NCBI GenBank assembly: GCA_937872385.1
Contig: CALMSO010000100.1
Coordinates: 1 to 40,091 of the forward strand
Reading direction: 5' to 3'
Source of the DNA: an uncultured Saprospiraceae bacterium
GTDB lineage: Bacteria; Bacteroidota; Bacteroidia; Chitinophagales; Saprospiraceae
DNA: 40,091 bases
Below the pieces are notes generated by a model. It saw nothing but the letters and a program-made list of their open reading frames with translations. It did no database searches and was not told the DNA's origin. Shown here in pieces: positions 24,506-33,014 of the stretch (the first letter of the stretch is position 1; each line of letters starts with the position of its first letter). A program made the translations under genes and the position numbers.

Positions 24506-24536
24506 TTTGTAAATCCAAAACCGGCCTCTATCTTTG
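24506..24536 (+). promoter_or_regulatory. consensus Bacteroidota promoter of the M23 gene
   Basis: TTTG (24506-24509), exactly 19 nt, TATCTTTG (24529-24536). Both boxes and the spacing match the primary sigma-factor consensus of Bacteroidota. The start of transcription is expected near 24543, with a leader of about 120 nt. This is the best promoter in the window and probably drives the M23-CapA-M24 row. Confidence 0.65.
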
Positions 24537-24664
24537 GGATGCCACTATGAAAATTTGAAACACAAAAACAGGAAGGGCTAAACTAAGTTTCAGCTATTAT
24601 CAGTAATTGCTCTATGAACAAAACAGGCTGTAATTTAGTACATTGTGGTTAACATAAAACGCTC

Positions 24665-25645
24665 ATGGGAAAAGAAAAGTACGTTTATAACACCCAAACC
24701 CTACGCTACGAAAAGGTTGTCGAGCCATGGCAAGCCAAATTGTGGAGAATTACAGGGTTTATTTGCGCCGCCTTATTCACCGGATTTCTTTTTACACTCG
24801 CTTCGCACGAATTTTTTCCTTCACCGAAAGAAAAGGCGCTATTACGAGAAATTGACCAGATGAAGGTCAGCTACAATCGCGTAGCCAACGATTTCGAGCA
24901 AATGAGTAAAGTGTTGAGCAACATCCAAGAACGCGACGCTTACGCCCATCGCATGATTTTTGGAATGGACCCCATTGATAAAGGCGTGTGGGAAGGCGGT
25001 ATCGGCGGGCACGACCAATACGAAAAGTATCGCCAGTTCAAACATTCCGGCGAATTGATGCAAGCCGTACAGCAAAAAGCCGATCTGCTCAAGCGCCAGT
25101 TGGTGCTACAATCCAAATCATTGGACACCGTGCTCAATATGGCCAAAGAAAAAGAAAAAATGCTGGCTTCGATTCCTTCTATCAAGCCGGTACGTTCCGA
25201 TAAGCTGGCGCGCAATATTCAGTTGCTTTCCGGCTTTGGCTATCGCATTCACCCCATCTTCAAAGTGCCCAAAATGCACGCCGGTATTGACTTCACAGCG
25301 CCCAAAGGTACGCCCATTCAGGCTACTGGTGCGGGTAGGGTAGTGAAAGCTACACGCGGCAGCGGCTACGGCTATCACGTCATTATTGATCATGGCTATG
25401 GCTATCAGACACTCTACGGACACATGAGCCGCATTGACGTGAAGGTAGGCGACAAAGTAGTGCGCGGGCAGCAAATTGGTCTGGTGGGCAATACCGGTAC
25501 TTCTACGGCGCCACACTGCCATTATGAAGTGCATTATCGTGGGGAAAAAGTGAATCCGATTCATTATTGTATGGATGGCCTCACGCCCGAAGAGTATCAG
25601 GAGCTGGTGGAAGCCGCCGAAACTGCCAATCAGTCATTGGATTGA
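24665..25645 (+). CDS. M23-family metallopeptidase, membrane-anchored
   Basis: The product is 326 aa. A cytoplasmic N-terminus of about 28 residues is followed by one membrane helix (ITGFICAALFTGFLFTLASH, about 29-48), so the enzyme is tethered in the inner membrane and faces the periplasm. A predicted coiled coil spans about 55-165. The LytM/peptidase M23 domain at about 190-300 has zinc ligands His205 and Asp209 (HAGIDF), with His253 (LYGHM) and HxH 284-286 (PHCHYEVH). All catalytic positions are present, so it should cut peptidoglycan cross-bridges. The coiled coil resembles that of divisome or elongasome activators. The first gene of a likely operon; CapA follows after 43 bp. Confidence 0.92.
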   Translation: MGKEKYVYNTQTLRYEKVVEPWQAKLWRITGFICAALFTGFLFTLASHEFFPSPKEKALLREIDQMKVSYNRVANDFEQMSKVLSNIQERDAYAHRMIFGMDPIDKGVWEGGIGGHDQYEKYRQFKHSGELMQAVQQKADLLKRQLVLQSKSLDTVLNMAKEKEKMLASIPSIKPVRSDKLARNIQLLSGFGYRIHPIFKVPKMHAGIDFTAPKGTPIQATGAGRVVKATRGSGYGYHVIIDHGYGYQTLYGHMSRIDVKVGDKVVRGQQIGLVGNTGTSTAPHCHYEVHYRGEKVNPIHYCMDGLTPEEYQELVEAAETANQSLD

Positions 25646-25688
25646 AATGCATAGCGCCCAACTATTGACTACAAAAATATTCCATTAT

Positions 25689-26840
25689 ATGAAATGCTAT
25701 ATTTCCAGAAAAGACTTCCTCATCGGGGGTCTTTTTTGTATAATAACAATGGTGGGCTGCCAGCAGCAGCATGCACCCCAAACACCAGCCGAAGGCGAAG
25801 TATTGGCCCAAGCTGTAAGCGTAGTGGACACGCAAGAAGCAGCCATGATGCCCGCGCCTGCCGCCGAGGTGCACACGGTGATTGGGGTAGGGGATATGAT
25901 GCTCGGCACCAACTATCCTTCCACGAGCTATTTGCCGCCCAATGGCGGTAAGGATTTGCTGGCAGAAGTGCAGGATTATCTTAAAAATGCCGATGTAACC
26001 TTTGGCAATCTGGAAGGCACTATGTTTGATACCGGCGGTACGCCTAAAACTTGCCGCGACCCCAGTGTTTGCTATGTATTTCGCACTCCGGCTAAGTATG
26101 TTGAACATTATGTAAATGCCGGATTCGACGTGTTGAGCATTGCCAATAATCACTCCGGAGATTTCGGGCCGGAGGGCCGCCGCAAAACTAAGGAAGTGCT
26201 TCGAGAAGCGGGCATTGCCTATGCGGGGCTGGCGGGCACCGACGAGTACGCCCTATTTGAGCGCAATGGCTTGAAGTATGGTTTTTGTGCATTCGCACCC
26301 AATAGCGGCACTTGCAATCTGCGCGATATACCTGGCGCACAGCGCATTGTAAAAAAACTCGCCGAAATGAGCGATGTAGTAATTGTCTCTTTTCATGGCG
26401 GCGCGGAAGGAGCTAATCACCAGCACGTCACCCGCAAAACGGAGACCTACGTCGGCGAGAACCGTGGCAATGTGTATGAGTTTGCCCACGCTGTGATTGA
26501 TGCTGGCGCGGATATTGTGTTTGGGCATGGGCCGCACGTCACGCGGGCAGTGGAGTTGTACAAAGACCGTTTTATCGCTTACAGCCTCGGCAATTTTTGT
26601 ACCTATGGGCGCTTCAGTTTGGCGGGCCCGGCAGGCATTGCGCCTATTGTAAAACTCGAAATTGACCGGGAAGGTGCCTTCATCGGTGGCGAAATTGTAC
26701 CTATTTATCAGCAAAAAACGCACGGGCCGAAGATAGACCCACAAAAACGTGCAATTAAAACCATTATAGAATTGACCAAAGCGGATTTTCCGGAAACGCC
26801 GCTCAGCATCAGCCCAGACGGCAAGATGACGAAGCAATAG
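25689..26840 (+). CDS. CapA-family lipoprotein (metallophosphatase fold)
   Basis: The product is 383 aa. The N-terminus MKCYISRKDFLIGGLFCIIT runs into MVGC, a lipobox with Cys24. The CapA/PgsA-type domain shows GVGDMMLGT, DVTFGNLEGTM, GFDVLSIANNHSGDFGPEG, VIVSFHGGAEG, and DIVFGHGPHVTRAVELYKDR followed by FIAYSLGNF. The Asp, Asn and His residues at these positions form a predicted metal centre. Family members are named for poly-gamma-glutamate capsule synthesis, but no other pgs/cap genes are here, so the role may be hydrolytic in the envelope. The longer frame to 25575 overlaps the M23 gene, so 25689 with the lipobox is chosen. Gap to the next gene is 56 bp and holds the leader repeat. Confidence 0.85.
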   Translation: MKCYISRKDFLIGGLFCIITMVGCQQQHAPQTPAEGEVLAQAVSVVDTQEAAMMPAPAAEVHTVIGVGDMMLGTNYPSTSYLPPNGGKDLLAEVQDYLKNADVTFGNLEGTMFDTGGTPKTCRDPSVCYVFRTPAKYVEHYVNAGFDVLSIANNHSGDFGPEGRRKTKEVLREAGIAYAGLAGTDEYALFERNGLKYGFCAFAPNSGTCNLRDIPGAQRIVKKLAEMSDVVIVSFHGGAEGANHQHVTRKTETYVGENRGNVYEFAHAVIDAGADIVFGHGPHVTRAVELYKDRFIAYSLGNFCTYGRFSLAGPAGIAPIVKLEIDREGAFIGGEIVPIYQQKTHGPKIDPQKRAIKTIIELTKADFPETPLSISPDGKMTKQ

Positions 26841-26845
26841 TTTGG

Positions 26846-26886
26846 CAAACTGCCAACAGCGAAAAGCCAACTGCGAAAAATCAAAC
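26846..26886 (+). repeat. 41-bp leader repeat, copy 2
   Basis: Aligns gap-free with 3136-3176 (31 of 41 bases identical; shared core GAAAAGCCAA). It fills most of the 56-bp spacer between the CapA and M24 genes and ends 10 nt before the ATG at 26897, the same distance as copy 1. Confidence 0.6.
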
Positions 26887-26896
26887 ACCATTGCTA

Positions 26897-28222
26897 ATGA
26901 AAAACACCTTATTACTCTTTGCGCTGCTTTTGAGCGCAACCCTGCAAGCGCAGTTGCCGCATATTCTGACCCAACGCGAGCAAGCTGAAGTCAAAGATCA
27001 AATGCTACAAGCCCGTTTCGAGCACGTGCTGCCCCAGCTGATGCGCGAAGAAGGTATTGACATGTGGGTAATCATTGCCCGAGAGTACAACGAAGACGCT
27101 ATTCTGAAAACCTTTTTACCCTCTACCTGGCTTTCGGCGCGGCGTACCACTATGCTCATTGTTTATGACAATGGCAAGACACTCGAAGGTTTGTCGGTAG
27201 CGCGCTATGCCGCCGGCGACCTGTTCAAAAGCGCCTGGAACCCCGACCGCCAGCCCGACCAGTGGCGGCAGCTAAAAATACTCATCGAAGAGCGCAACCC
27301 CAAGAAAATAGCCATCAATAAAGCCGAGCATTTTGGTCATGCCGACGGGCTTTCGGCCTATCATTACGAGCAGATGATGCAGGTATTGGACAAGAAATTT
27401 GCCGACCGCGTGGTTTCCGCCGAAAACCTCTGCGTACGCTGGTTAGAAACCCGCACCCCCGAAGAAATGGTGCTCTATGAGCAAGCCATGCGCATCACGC
27501 ACGCCATCATCGAGGAAGCTTTTTCGGAAAAAGTCATTCAACCTGGCATTACGACGACGGAGGACGTGGTGTGGTGGTTTCGGCAGCGCGCCGCAGACCT
27601 GGGGCTGGTCACTTGGTTTCACCCGTCAGTAGATGTGCAACGCCCGACCGGCAATAGCCAGGCTACCTTTGCCCAGCGCCCCGGCGTGAGCGTGATTCAG
27701 CCCGGCGACTTGTTGCATTGCGATTTTGGCATCACGTACCTCGGTTTAAATACGGATTGTCAGGAAAATGCGTACATCCTGCGCCCCGGCGAAACCGATG
27801 CTCCGGATTTCCTCAAAGCGGCACATCGGCAGGCCTTGCGCCTGATGGATATCCTGACCGGTGAATTCCGCACCGGGCGCACCGGCAACGCAATCCTTGC
27901 CGATGCATTAGCCAAAGCCAAAGCTGAAGATATTTACCCCAGTATTTACACGCACCCTATTGGGATGCACGGACACGCAGCGGGGCCTACCATTGGGCTG
28001 TGGGATCGCCAGGAGGGTGTACCCTTCACTGGCGATTGCAAGCTGAATCCGAATACGGCTTATTCCATTGAATTGAATTCGCGCCACTATCTCGATGATT
28101 GGGCTTTTCTGATGAAAATGGAGGAAAATGCCTTTTTTGATGGCAAAACCGTGCGCTACATAGATGGCCGGCAGAAAGAATTGTTCCTGATTCCGCGCCC
28201 CGTCGGGCATTTGAAGCAGTAA
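26897..28222 (+). CDS. secreted M24-family (Xaa-Pro aminopeptidase-like) peptidase
   Basis: The product is 441 aa with a signal peptide (MKNTLLLFALLLSATLQAQ). Residues up to about 180 form the creatinase-like N-domain (REEGIDMWVIIAREYNED). The pita-bread catalytic domain holds the expected dinuclear-metal ligands in order: Asp276 (LLHCDFG), Asp287 (NTDCQ), a His in HPIGMHGH (353-360), Glu392 (YSIELN) and a Glu at 409/410 (KMEENAFF). It should remove N-terminal residues before proline in the periplasm or outside. An in-frame TTG at 26891 is 6 nt upstream, but ATG at 26897 gives the better signal peptide. Third gene of the M23-CapA-M24 row; a possible weak terminator follows. Confidence 0.88.
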   Translation: MKNTLLLFALLLSATLQAQLPHILTQREQAEVKDQMLQARFEHVLPQLMREEGIDMWVIIAREYNEDAILKTFLPSTWLSARRTTMLIVYDNGKTLEGLSVARYAAGDLFKSAWNPDRQPDQWRQLKILIEERNPKKIAINKAEHFGHADGLSAYHYEQMMQVLDKKFADRVVSAENLCVRWLETRTPEEMVLYEQAMRITHAIIEEAFSEKVIQPGITTTEDVVWWFRQRAADLGLVTWFHPSVDVQRPTGNSQATFAQRPGVSVIQPGDLLHCDFGITYLGLNTDCQENAYILRPGETDAPDFLKAAHRQALRLMDILTGEFRTGRTGNAILADALAKAKAEDIYPSIYTHPIGMHGHAAGPTIGLWDRQEGVPFTGDCKLNPNTAYSIELNSRHYLDDWAFLMKMEENAFFDGKTVRYIDGRQKELFLIPRPVGHLKQ

Positions 28223-28238
28223 AGAATGAAAAAAGTGC

Positions 28239-28280
28239 GCCCGGCTTCCCGCGTGAGGGCAGGGGCCGGGCATTATATTT
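28239..28280 (+). terminator. possible terminator between convergent genes
   Basis: GCCCGGC (28239-28245) pairs with GCCGGGC (28265-28271); a weaker inner CCC/GGG pairing is possible. AT-rich ATTATATTTT follows on the plus strand, not a clean T-run. It sits between the M24 stop and the convergent small gene. Confidence 0.4.
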
Positions 28281-28287
28281 TCAAAAC

Positions 28288-28719
28288 TTAATACCTTCCA
28301 CCGCCGGTCTTGCTGCGGGCTTTCACGGCTTTTTGGTCGGCTTTGTCGGCTTTGTCTTCTCTTTTGACGGCTCGTTTTTCGGCTTTAATGGCTTCGGCGC
28401 GGGCCCGGGCGGCTTCTTCGCGGCGCTCGGCGGCTTTGCGCTCTTTTTTGGTGGCACGCACTTCCGACTTGGCTTCTTTGTGCAGGGTACCTAAGGCTTT
28501 ACGGTCTTTGGACGCCTCGGCGGGCGCGGCTTTGGGGGGTTCTTGCCGGTTGGCGTCTTTCCGTTTGAAAATGGAAAAAATATTGCTTTCTTCAGCGCTT
28601 GCTTCCTGTTGGGCGGGCGGTGGTTGTTTGCTACGGGTGGTTTGCGCAGGCGCGGTTTGCATAGCCAGCACGGACAGGAGCAGGGCAGTAAGGATAAGAT
28701 AACGATTGGTAAAACGCAT
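28288..28719 (-). CDS. secreted Lys/Ala/Glu-rich protein, 143 aa
   Basis: A signal peptide (MRFTNRYLILTALLLSVLAM, cleaved near AQ at 25-26) is followed by a low-complexity mature part. About residues 70-135 are built almost only of K, R, E, A and D, as in KEAKSEVRATKKERKAAERR and AIKAEKRAVKREDKADKADQ, and predict a long single helix or coiled coil. The end is KTGGGRY. No family is recognised. The 10-residue extension to 28749 does not improve the signal peptide. It may be a structural or nucleic-acid/LPS-binding envelope protein, which is speculation. It is convergent with the M24 gene. The 250 bp upstream (28720-28969) hold nothing I can name. Confidence 0.65.
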   Translation of the reverse strand: MRFTNRYLILTALLLSVLAMQTAPAQTTRSKQPPPAQQEASAEESNIFSIFKRKDANRQEPPKAAPAEASKDRKALGTLHKEAKSEVRATKKERKAAERREEAARARAEAIKAEKRAVKREDKADKADQKAVKARSKTGGGRY

Positions 28720-28969
28720 AGTTGGATTGTTATTTTTTAGAATCAACATGATAGGTTTCTAACGAAATCGTACCCAGATTTCATATAATTAGAACGTGAA
28801 AGAAGTCTTAAAGTCACAATGAGTAGCAGGGCTGAAGCGCGCCGTTACAACGCCATCAAAGAACAAAATTTCATATTGGCTATATTTTTAGACAGGTTTC
28901 AGAACTTTTCCTAAGTTATTTGCTGTTAGTGCATCATCATCCGAATTGTTTCAGCAAAAAAAATAGTGT

Positions 28970-30208
28970 ATGCTGCGCCGCGCTTTTCAGCTTTACCGCG
29001 AGTCCTTCGGCGGTTTGTCCAAAGATATTTGGCTTTTAGCCATGGTCACCTTTATCAATCGCAGCGGTACGATGGTGATTCCGTTTATGACGGTTTACCT
29101 GACCGGAGAGTTAGGCTTTTCGCTCTCGCAAACGGGTTGGGTGATGACCTGTTTTGGCGTAGGATCGGTGCTGGGCAATTTGTTGGGCGGCAAGCTGACC
29201 GATAAATTTGGCTATTACTGGGTACAGTTTGGCTCGTTGGTACTGAGCGGGGTGTTGTTTATCAACTTGCAATTCATGCATACCTTGCCAGAAATGTGCC
29301 TGTCGGTATTTGTACTCAGCATTGTGGCGGATGCTTTTCGACCGGCCAATCACGCTTCCATTGCAGTATATAGCAAACCTGAGAACCGCACGCGCTCCTA
29401 CTCGTTGGTGCGTTTGGCTATCAATCTTGGCTTTTCAATCGGGCCAGCCATTGGCGGCATCATTGCGGGCACGCTGGGCTTCAAATGGCTTTTCATCGTG
29501 GACGGGCTGACCTGCATTTCGGCAGGCGGGCTGCTGTGGCTGTTTTTGCAACAAAAATCGGAAGCGCCGGAGGCGAGTGTTCCGAGCGACCAACCCGCTC
29601 CGGTCTTAGCTGCGTCGGCTTATCGAGATCATACCTTTCTGATTTTCATGGCTTTAACGACGTTGGGCGGCGTAGTTTTTATGCAATTATTTGCTACCAT
29701 ACCGGTGTATTGCAAGCAGCATTTTCTGATGTCAGAAAGCCAAATTGGGCTGCTGCTGGCGGGCAATGGTTTATTAATTGCCTTGATTGAAATGCCGATG
29801 GTTTATACCATAGAAAGCCGAAACCCGAATAAGCTGCGTTTAGTGAGCCGGGGCATACTGCTGTTTGCGCTGTCGTATTTAGTATTGAACGTAGCGAATG
29901 CCTGGGTAGGCACGGTGATTATTTACGCTATTGTCATTACCTTTGGCGAAATTTTGATGATGCCATTTTCCAATGTATTTGCTATCGAGCGCTCTAAGCC
30001 TGCCAATCGTGGGCAATACATGGCGCTGTACTCCAGCTCCTGGTCCGTTGCGCACATCATCGCGCCGGTAGTAGGGATGCAAATCGCCGAGCACTGGGGT
30101 TGGGAGACGCTGTGGTACGTGCTGGCGGGCATTTGCGTGTTTGCCTTTGCAGGGTATCGCTTGCTAGAAAAACGACCGGTGGCAATGGCCGTGCATCCGG
30201 GCGCTTGA
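28970..30208 (+). CDS. MFS transporter, MdtH-like (DHA1 type)
   Basis: The product is 412 aa with about 12 membrane segments. Features are FINRSGTMVIPFMTVYLTGE in TM1, the loop-2 motif GNLLGGKLTDKFGYYWVQF, DAFRPANHASIAVYSKPENR (the (F/Y)RPA-x-x motif of the MdtH group) and SLVRLAINLGFSIGPAIGGI in TM5 (antiporter motif C). The half-loop contains a proline/alanine-rich linker. The family exports drugs or small metabolites by proton exchange; the substrate is unknown. It is followed after 21 bp by sua5, so the two are likely co-transcribed. The end (EKRPVAMAVHPGA) is cytoplasmic. Confidence 0.85.
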   Translation: MLRRAFQLYRESFGGLSKDIWLLAMVTFINRSGTMVIPFMTVYLTGELGFSLSQTGWVMTCFGVGSVLGNLLGGKLTDKFGYYWVQFGSLVLSGVLFINLQFMHTLPEMCLSVFVLSIVADAFRPANHASIAVYSKPENRTRSYSLVRLAINLGFSIGPAIGGIIAGTLGFKWLFIVDGLTCISAGGLLWLFLQQKSEAPEASVPSDQPAPVLAASAYRDHTFLIFMALTTLGGVVFMQLFATIPVYCKQHFLMSESQIGLLLAGNGLLIALIEMPMVYTIESRNPNKLRLVSRGILLFALSYLVLNVANAWVGTVIIYAIVITFGEILMMPFSNVFAIERSKPANRGQYMALYSSSWSVAHIIAPVVGMQIAEHWGWETLWYVLAGICVFAFAGYRLLEKRPVAMAVHPGA

Positions 30209-30229
30209 AACCATCCGGGTAATGTTGCA

Positions 30230-31207
30230 ATGATGAAATCAAACCATCGCGCCATCATGGGCATCGATATAGAACAAGCCGCCGCGCTACTCCGGGCGGG
30301 CGAGTTGGTCGCCATTCCTACCGAAACGGTGTATGGGCTGGCGGGTAATGCCTTAGACGAGGTAGCGGTTTCTCATATTTTTGCGGTGAAAAACCGCCCA
30401 TCTTTCGATCCGCTGATTGTGCATATCGCTTTTCAAGAACAACTGCAGGAGCTGACCCAAGAAGTGCCCGCGCCCGCACGCTTACTGGCCGAGGTGTTTT
30501 GGCCCGGGCCGCTCACGCTATTGCTGCCTCGCCAAAGGATTATTCCCGACTTAGTCACGGCAGGCTCACCATTGGTAGCCTTACGCATTCCGCAGCACCC
30601 GCTGGCATTGGCTTTGTTGCAACAGTTGCCCTTTCCGCTGGCGGCACCCAGCGCCAATCCTTTCGGCTACATCAGCCCTACTACGGCCCAGCATGTGGCG
30701 CAGCAATTAGGCGACAAAATTCCCTACATTCTCGATGGCGGGCCTTGCACGGTAGGTGTGGAGAGCACTATTGTCGGGTTTGTGGACGGAAAAATTACGA
30801 TTTATCGCAAGGGTGGAATTTCAATAGAATCTATTGAAAAAATAGTGGGAGCGGTAGCCGTTCAGCCGCATTCTACCTCCCGTCCGCAGGCGCCAGGCAT
30901 GCTGAAGAGCCACTATGCGCCACGCGTGCCTTTGCTGTTAGGCAACATAGCGGATTTGCTGCCTGTATTTGCCAATAAAAAAATCGGTCTCATCAGTTTT
31001 CAACAACCATATCCGACAGTGCCCGCCGAGCGGCAAGTCATTTTATCTGCGCAAGGCGATTTTGCGGAAGCGGCTCGTCATTTATTTGCTGGAATGCGTT
31101 ATTTAGATAGTTTGAATTTGGATGTAATGCTTGCAGAACTATTGCCAGAACAAGACCTCGGACGTGCCATCAACGACCGGCTGCGCCGAGCGGCGGCGGA
31201 GGGCTGA
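30230..31207 (+). CDS. L-threonylcarbamoyladenylate synthase (Sua5/YwlC type)
   Basis: The product is 325 aa. The catalytic YrdC domain (about 10-195) shows GELVAIPTETVYGLAGNAL, FAVKNRPSFDPLIVHI, PSANPFGYISPTTAQHV and VESTIVGF with ITIYRKG. It makes threonylcarbamoyl-AMP from threonine, bicarbonate and ATP for the t6A modification of tRNAs reading ANN codons. The C-terminal Sua5 domain (about 220-325) begins APGMLKSHYAPRVP, so this is the long Sua5 form, not the short TsaC. Alternative start: ATG at 30257 (MGIDIEQAAALLRAG) looks equally good. The rest of the t6A pathway is not here. Confidence 0.9.
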   Translation: MMKSNHRAIMGIDIEQAAALLRAGELVAIPTETVYGLAGNALDEVAVSHIFAVKNRPSFDPLIVHIAFQEQLQELTQEVPAPARLLAEVFWPGPLTLLLPRQRIIPDLVTAGSPLVALRIPQHPLALALLQQLPFPLAAPSANPFGYISPTTAQHVAQQLGDKIPYILDGGPCTVGVESTIVGFVDGKITIYRKGGISIESIEKIVGAVAVQPHSTSRPQAPGMLKSHYAPRVPLLLGNIADLLPVFANKKIGLISFQQPYPTVPAERQVILSAQGDFAEAARHLFAGMRYLDSLNLDVMLAELLPEQDLGRAINDRLRRAAAEG

Positions 31208-31308
31208 ACAAGGGTGAAAGGTGGACAAAGAAAATAGCTTGTGCCCTTAGGATGTTTCCATTTCAAAAGCGCTGCATACATATTCTTCTCATTTCTCACC
31301 AACTTCCT

Positions 31309-31316
31309 TACATTTG
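31309..31316 (+). promoter_or_regulatory. candidate -7 box of the GHL10 gene
   Basis: TACATTTG, a full TAnnTTTG match, ends 17 nt before the ATG at 31334. No clear -33 box. If used, the transcript would start about 10 nt before the ATG, which would rule out the longer open frame from 31241. Confidence 0.35.
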
Positions 31317-31333
31317 CTATAAATACCATACCA

Positions 31334-32881
31334 ATGAAAAAACTTGTCCCTATAATCATCCTGTTGTCGGGTGTTCTACACCTGACAGCTCAGATAGACC
31401 AACCCAAGCGCGAGCTACGGGCCGTATGGGTGGCTACCGTTGCCAATATTGACTTTCCGCGGCAGGGCACGCCCAGTGCCATCGCGCACCAAGAGCAGTG
31501 GCGCACACTGCTGGCGCAATACAAGGAAATGGGCATCAATGCGGTCATTGTACAGGTGCGGCCGGCAGGCGATGCGTTGTACCCTACCGAACTGGCCCCT
31601 TGGTCGAGATACCTCACTGGCCGCCAAGGCATTGCTCCGGAGCCGATGTACGACCCACTGCAATTTATGATTGACGAAGCGCACAAAATGAGCATGGAGT
31701 TTCACGCCTGGCTCAATCCGTACCGCGCCACCGTTGATTTGGACACCGCCAGCCTTGCGCCCAATCATGCTTTTCGCACCCACCGCCACTGGATGGTAAA
31801 ATACGGCACACGCTATTATTTCAATCCGGCATTGCCCGAAGTGCGGCGCCATTTCACGGATGTAGTAGCTGAAATTGTGACCAAATACAACGTAGATGCG
31901 ATTCATTTCGATGATTATTTCTACCCGTATAAAGTGAAAGATGAGGTTTTCCCTGATAGCGTGGATTTTTGGCGCTACGGTAGCCGTTTTAGCAATATTG
32001 AAGACTGGCGACGCAGCAACGTGGATTCGCTCATCCAGATGGTGTCAACGACCATTCACGACATCAAGCCCTACGTGCAGTTTGGCATCAGCCCCTTTGG
32101 CGTGTGGCGCAATAAAGACAAAGACCCCACTGGCTCCGACACGCGCGCGGGCGCTACCTGCTACGACGACCTCTACGCCGATGTGTTGAAATGGCTCCGG
32201 CTCGGCTGGATTGATTATGTGATGCCACAATTGTACTGGAATATCGGCTTTGCCCCAGCCGACCACGCCACGCTGCTCGGTTGGTGGGGCGCACGCAGCT
32301 ACGAGCGCCGGGTGTATATTGGTCATGCTGCTTATAAAGTACAAAACAATCCTGAGCCAGCCTGGAGCGATCCCGCCGAGATCCCTCGACAGATTCAACT
32401 CAACCGCCGCAACGCACTTACCAAAGGCAGCGCCTATTTCAGCTCCAAACCACTGCTCGAAAACCGGCTCGGCGTGAAGGACTCTTTGTCTAATTATTAC
32501 CGGGCGCCAGCTTTGGTACCCACGCCACCCGACGCTGCGCTCAAGCCTTTTGGCGAGCCGCGCCTGCGCCGCCCGCGCTATATTCGCAACAATCACGAAG
32601 TACGTCTTAAATGGTTGCCCAATCGAGACGATCGCAAAAACCGACCAACGTACTACGTGGTGTATCGCTTTTATGGACAAAAAACGGGAGACTTTGACAA
32701 TACCGATAATATCTTGCACATCACGCCTTTTCATCAGAATAAGCGCCGCACGGTTTTTTATGATGCAAAACCGGAGCACGATGTGCAATATACCTACGTG
32801 GTGACTGCTGTAAACCGCGAACATACCGAAGGTAAGCCCGGCCGTATCCGTACGCTGACCATCGGGCGGCCTCGCCCCTGA
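31334..32881 (+). CDS. GHL10 (DUF187)-type glycoside-hydrolase-like protein
   Basis: The product is 515 aa with a signal peptide (MKKLVPIIILLSGVLHLTAQ). The TIM-barrel domain (about 22-400) shows KRELRAVWVATVANIDFP, QVRPAGDALYPTELAPWSRY, EFHAWLNPYRAT, then DAIHFDDYFYPY (about 188-199) and VDSLIQMVSTTIHDIKPYVQ. This is the FenI/YngK-like family that includes enzymes against N-acetylglucosamine-containing glycans of peptidoglycan. The C-terminal 90 residues look like a fibronectin type III-like module (VRLKWLPNRDDRKNRPTYYV). It is secreted. The sua5 gene ends 126 bp upstream. The long antisense frame across it is a shadow. Confidence 0.87.
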   Translation: MKKLVPIIILLSGVLHLTAQIDQPKRELRAVWVATVANIDFPRQGTPSAIAHQEQWRTLLAQYKEMGINAVIVQVRPAGDALYPTELAPWSRYLTGRQGIAPEPMYDPLQFMIDEAHKMSMEFHAWLNPYRATVDLDTASLAPNHAFRTHRHWMVKYGTRYYFNPALPEVRRHFTDVVAEIVTKYNVDAIHFDDYFYPYKVKDEVFPDSVDFWRYGSRFSNIEDWRRSNVDSLIQMVSTTIHDIKPYVQFGISPFGVWRNKDKDPTGSDTRAGATCYDDLYADVLKWLRLGWIDYVMPQLYWNIGFAPADHATLLGWWGARSYERRVYIGHAAYKVQNNPEPAWSDPAEIPRQIQLNRRNALTKGSAYFSSKPLLENRLGVKDSLSNYYRAPALVPTPPDAALKPFGEPRLRRPRYIRNNHEVRLKWLPNRDDRKNRPTYYVVYRFYGQKTGDFDNTDNILHITPFHQNKRRTVFYDAKPEHDVQYTYVVTAVNREHTEGKPGRIRTLTIGRPRP

Positions 32882-33014
32882 TGAATAGAGCCATGCGTTT
32901 GCTGTTTTTTTTATAATCTTTTGGAGCGATTGTGATGTTAAAAAAGTGTCACAACAGGATGTAATATGCCTTGTGAACTTACCATAACCAAATGCACAAA
33001 AAAGAGGGATAATT

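Noticed and set aside
24387..24664. A small open frame in the alaS-M23 leader
   Set aside because: Available frames are short and interrupted. The region is better read as a leader with promoters.
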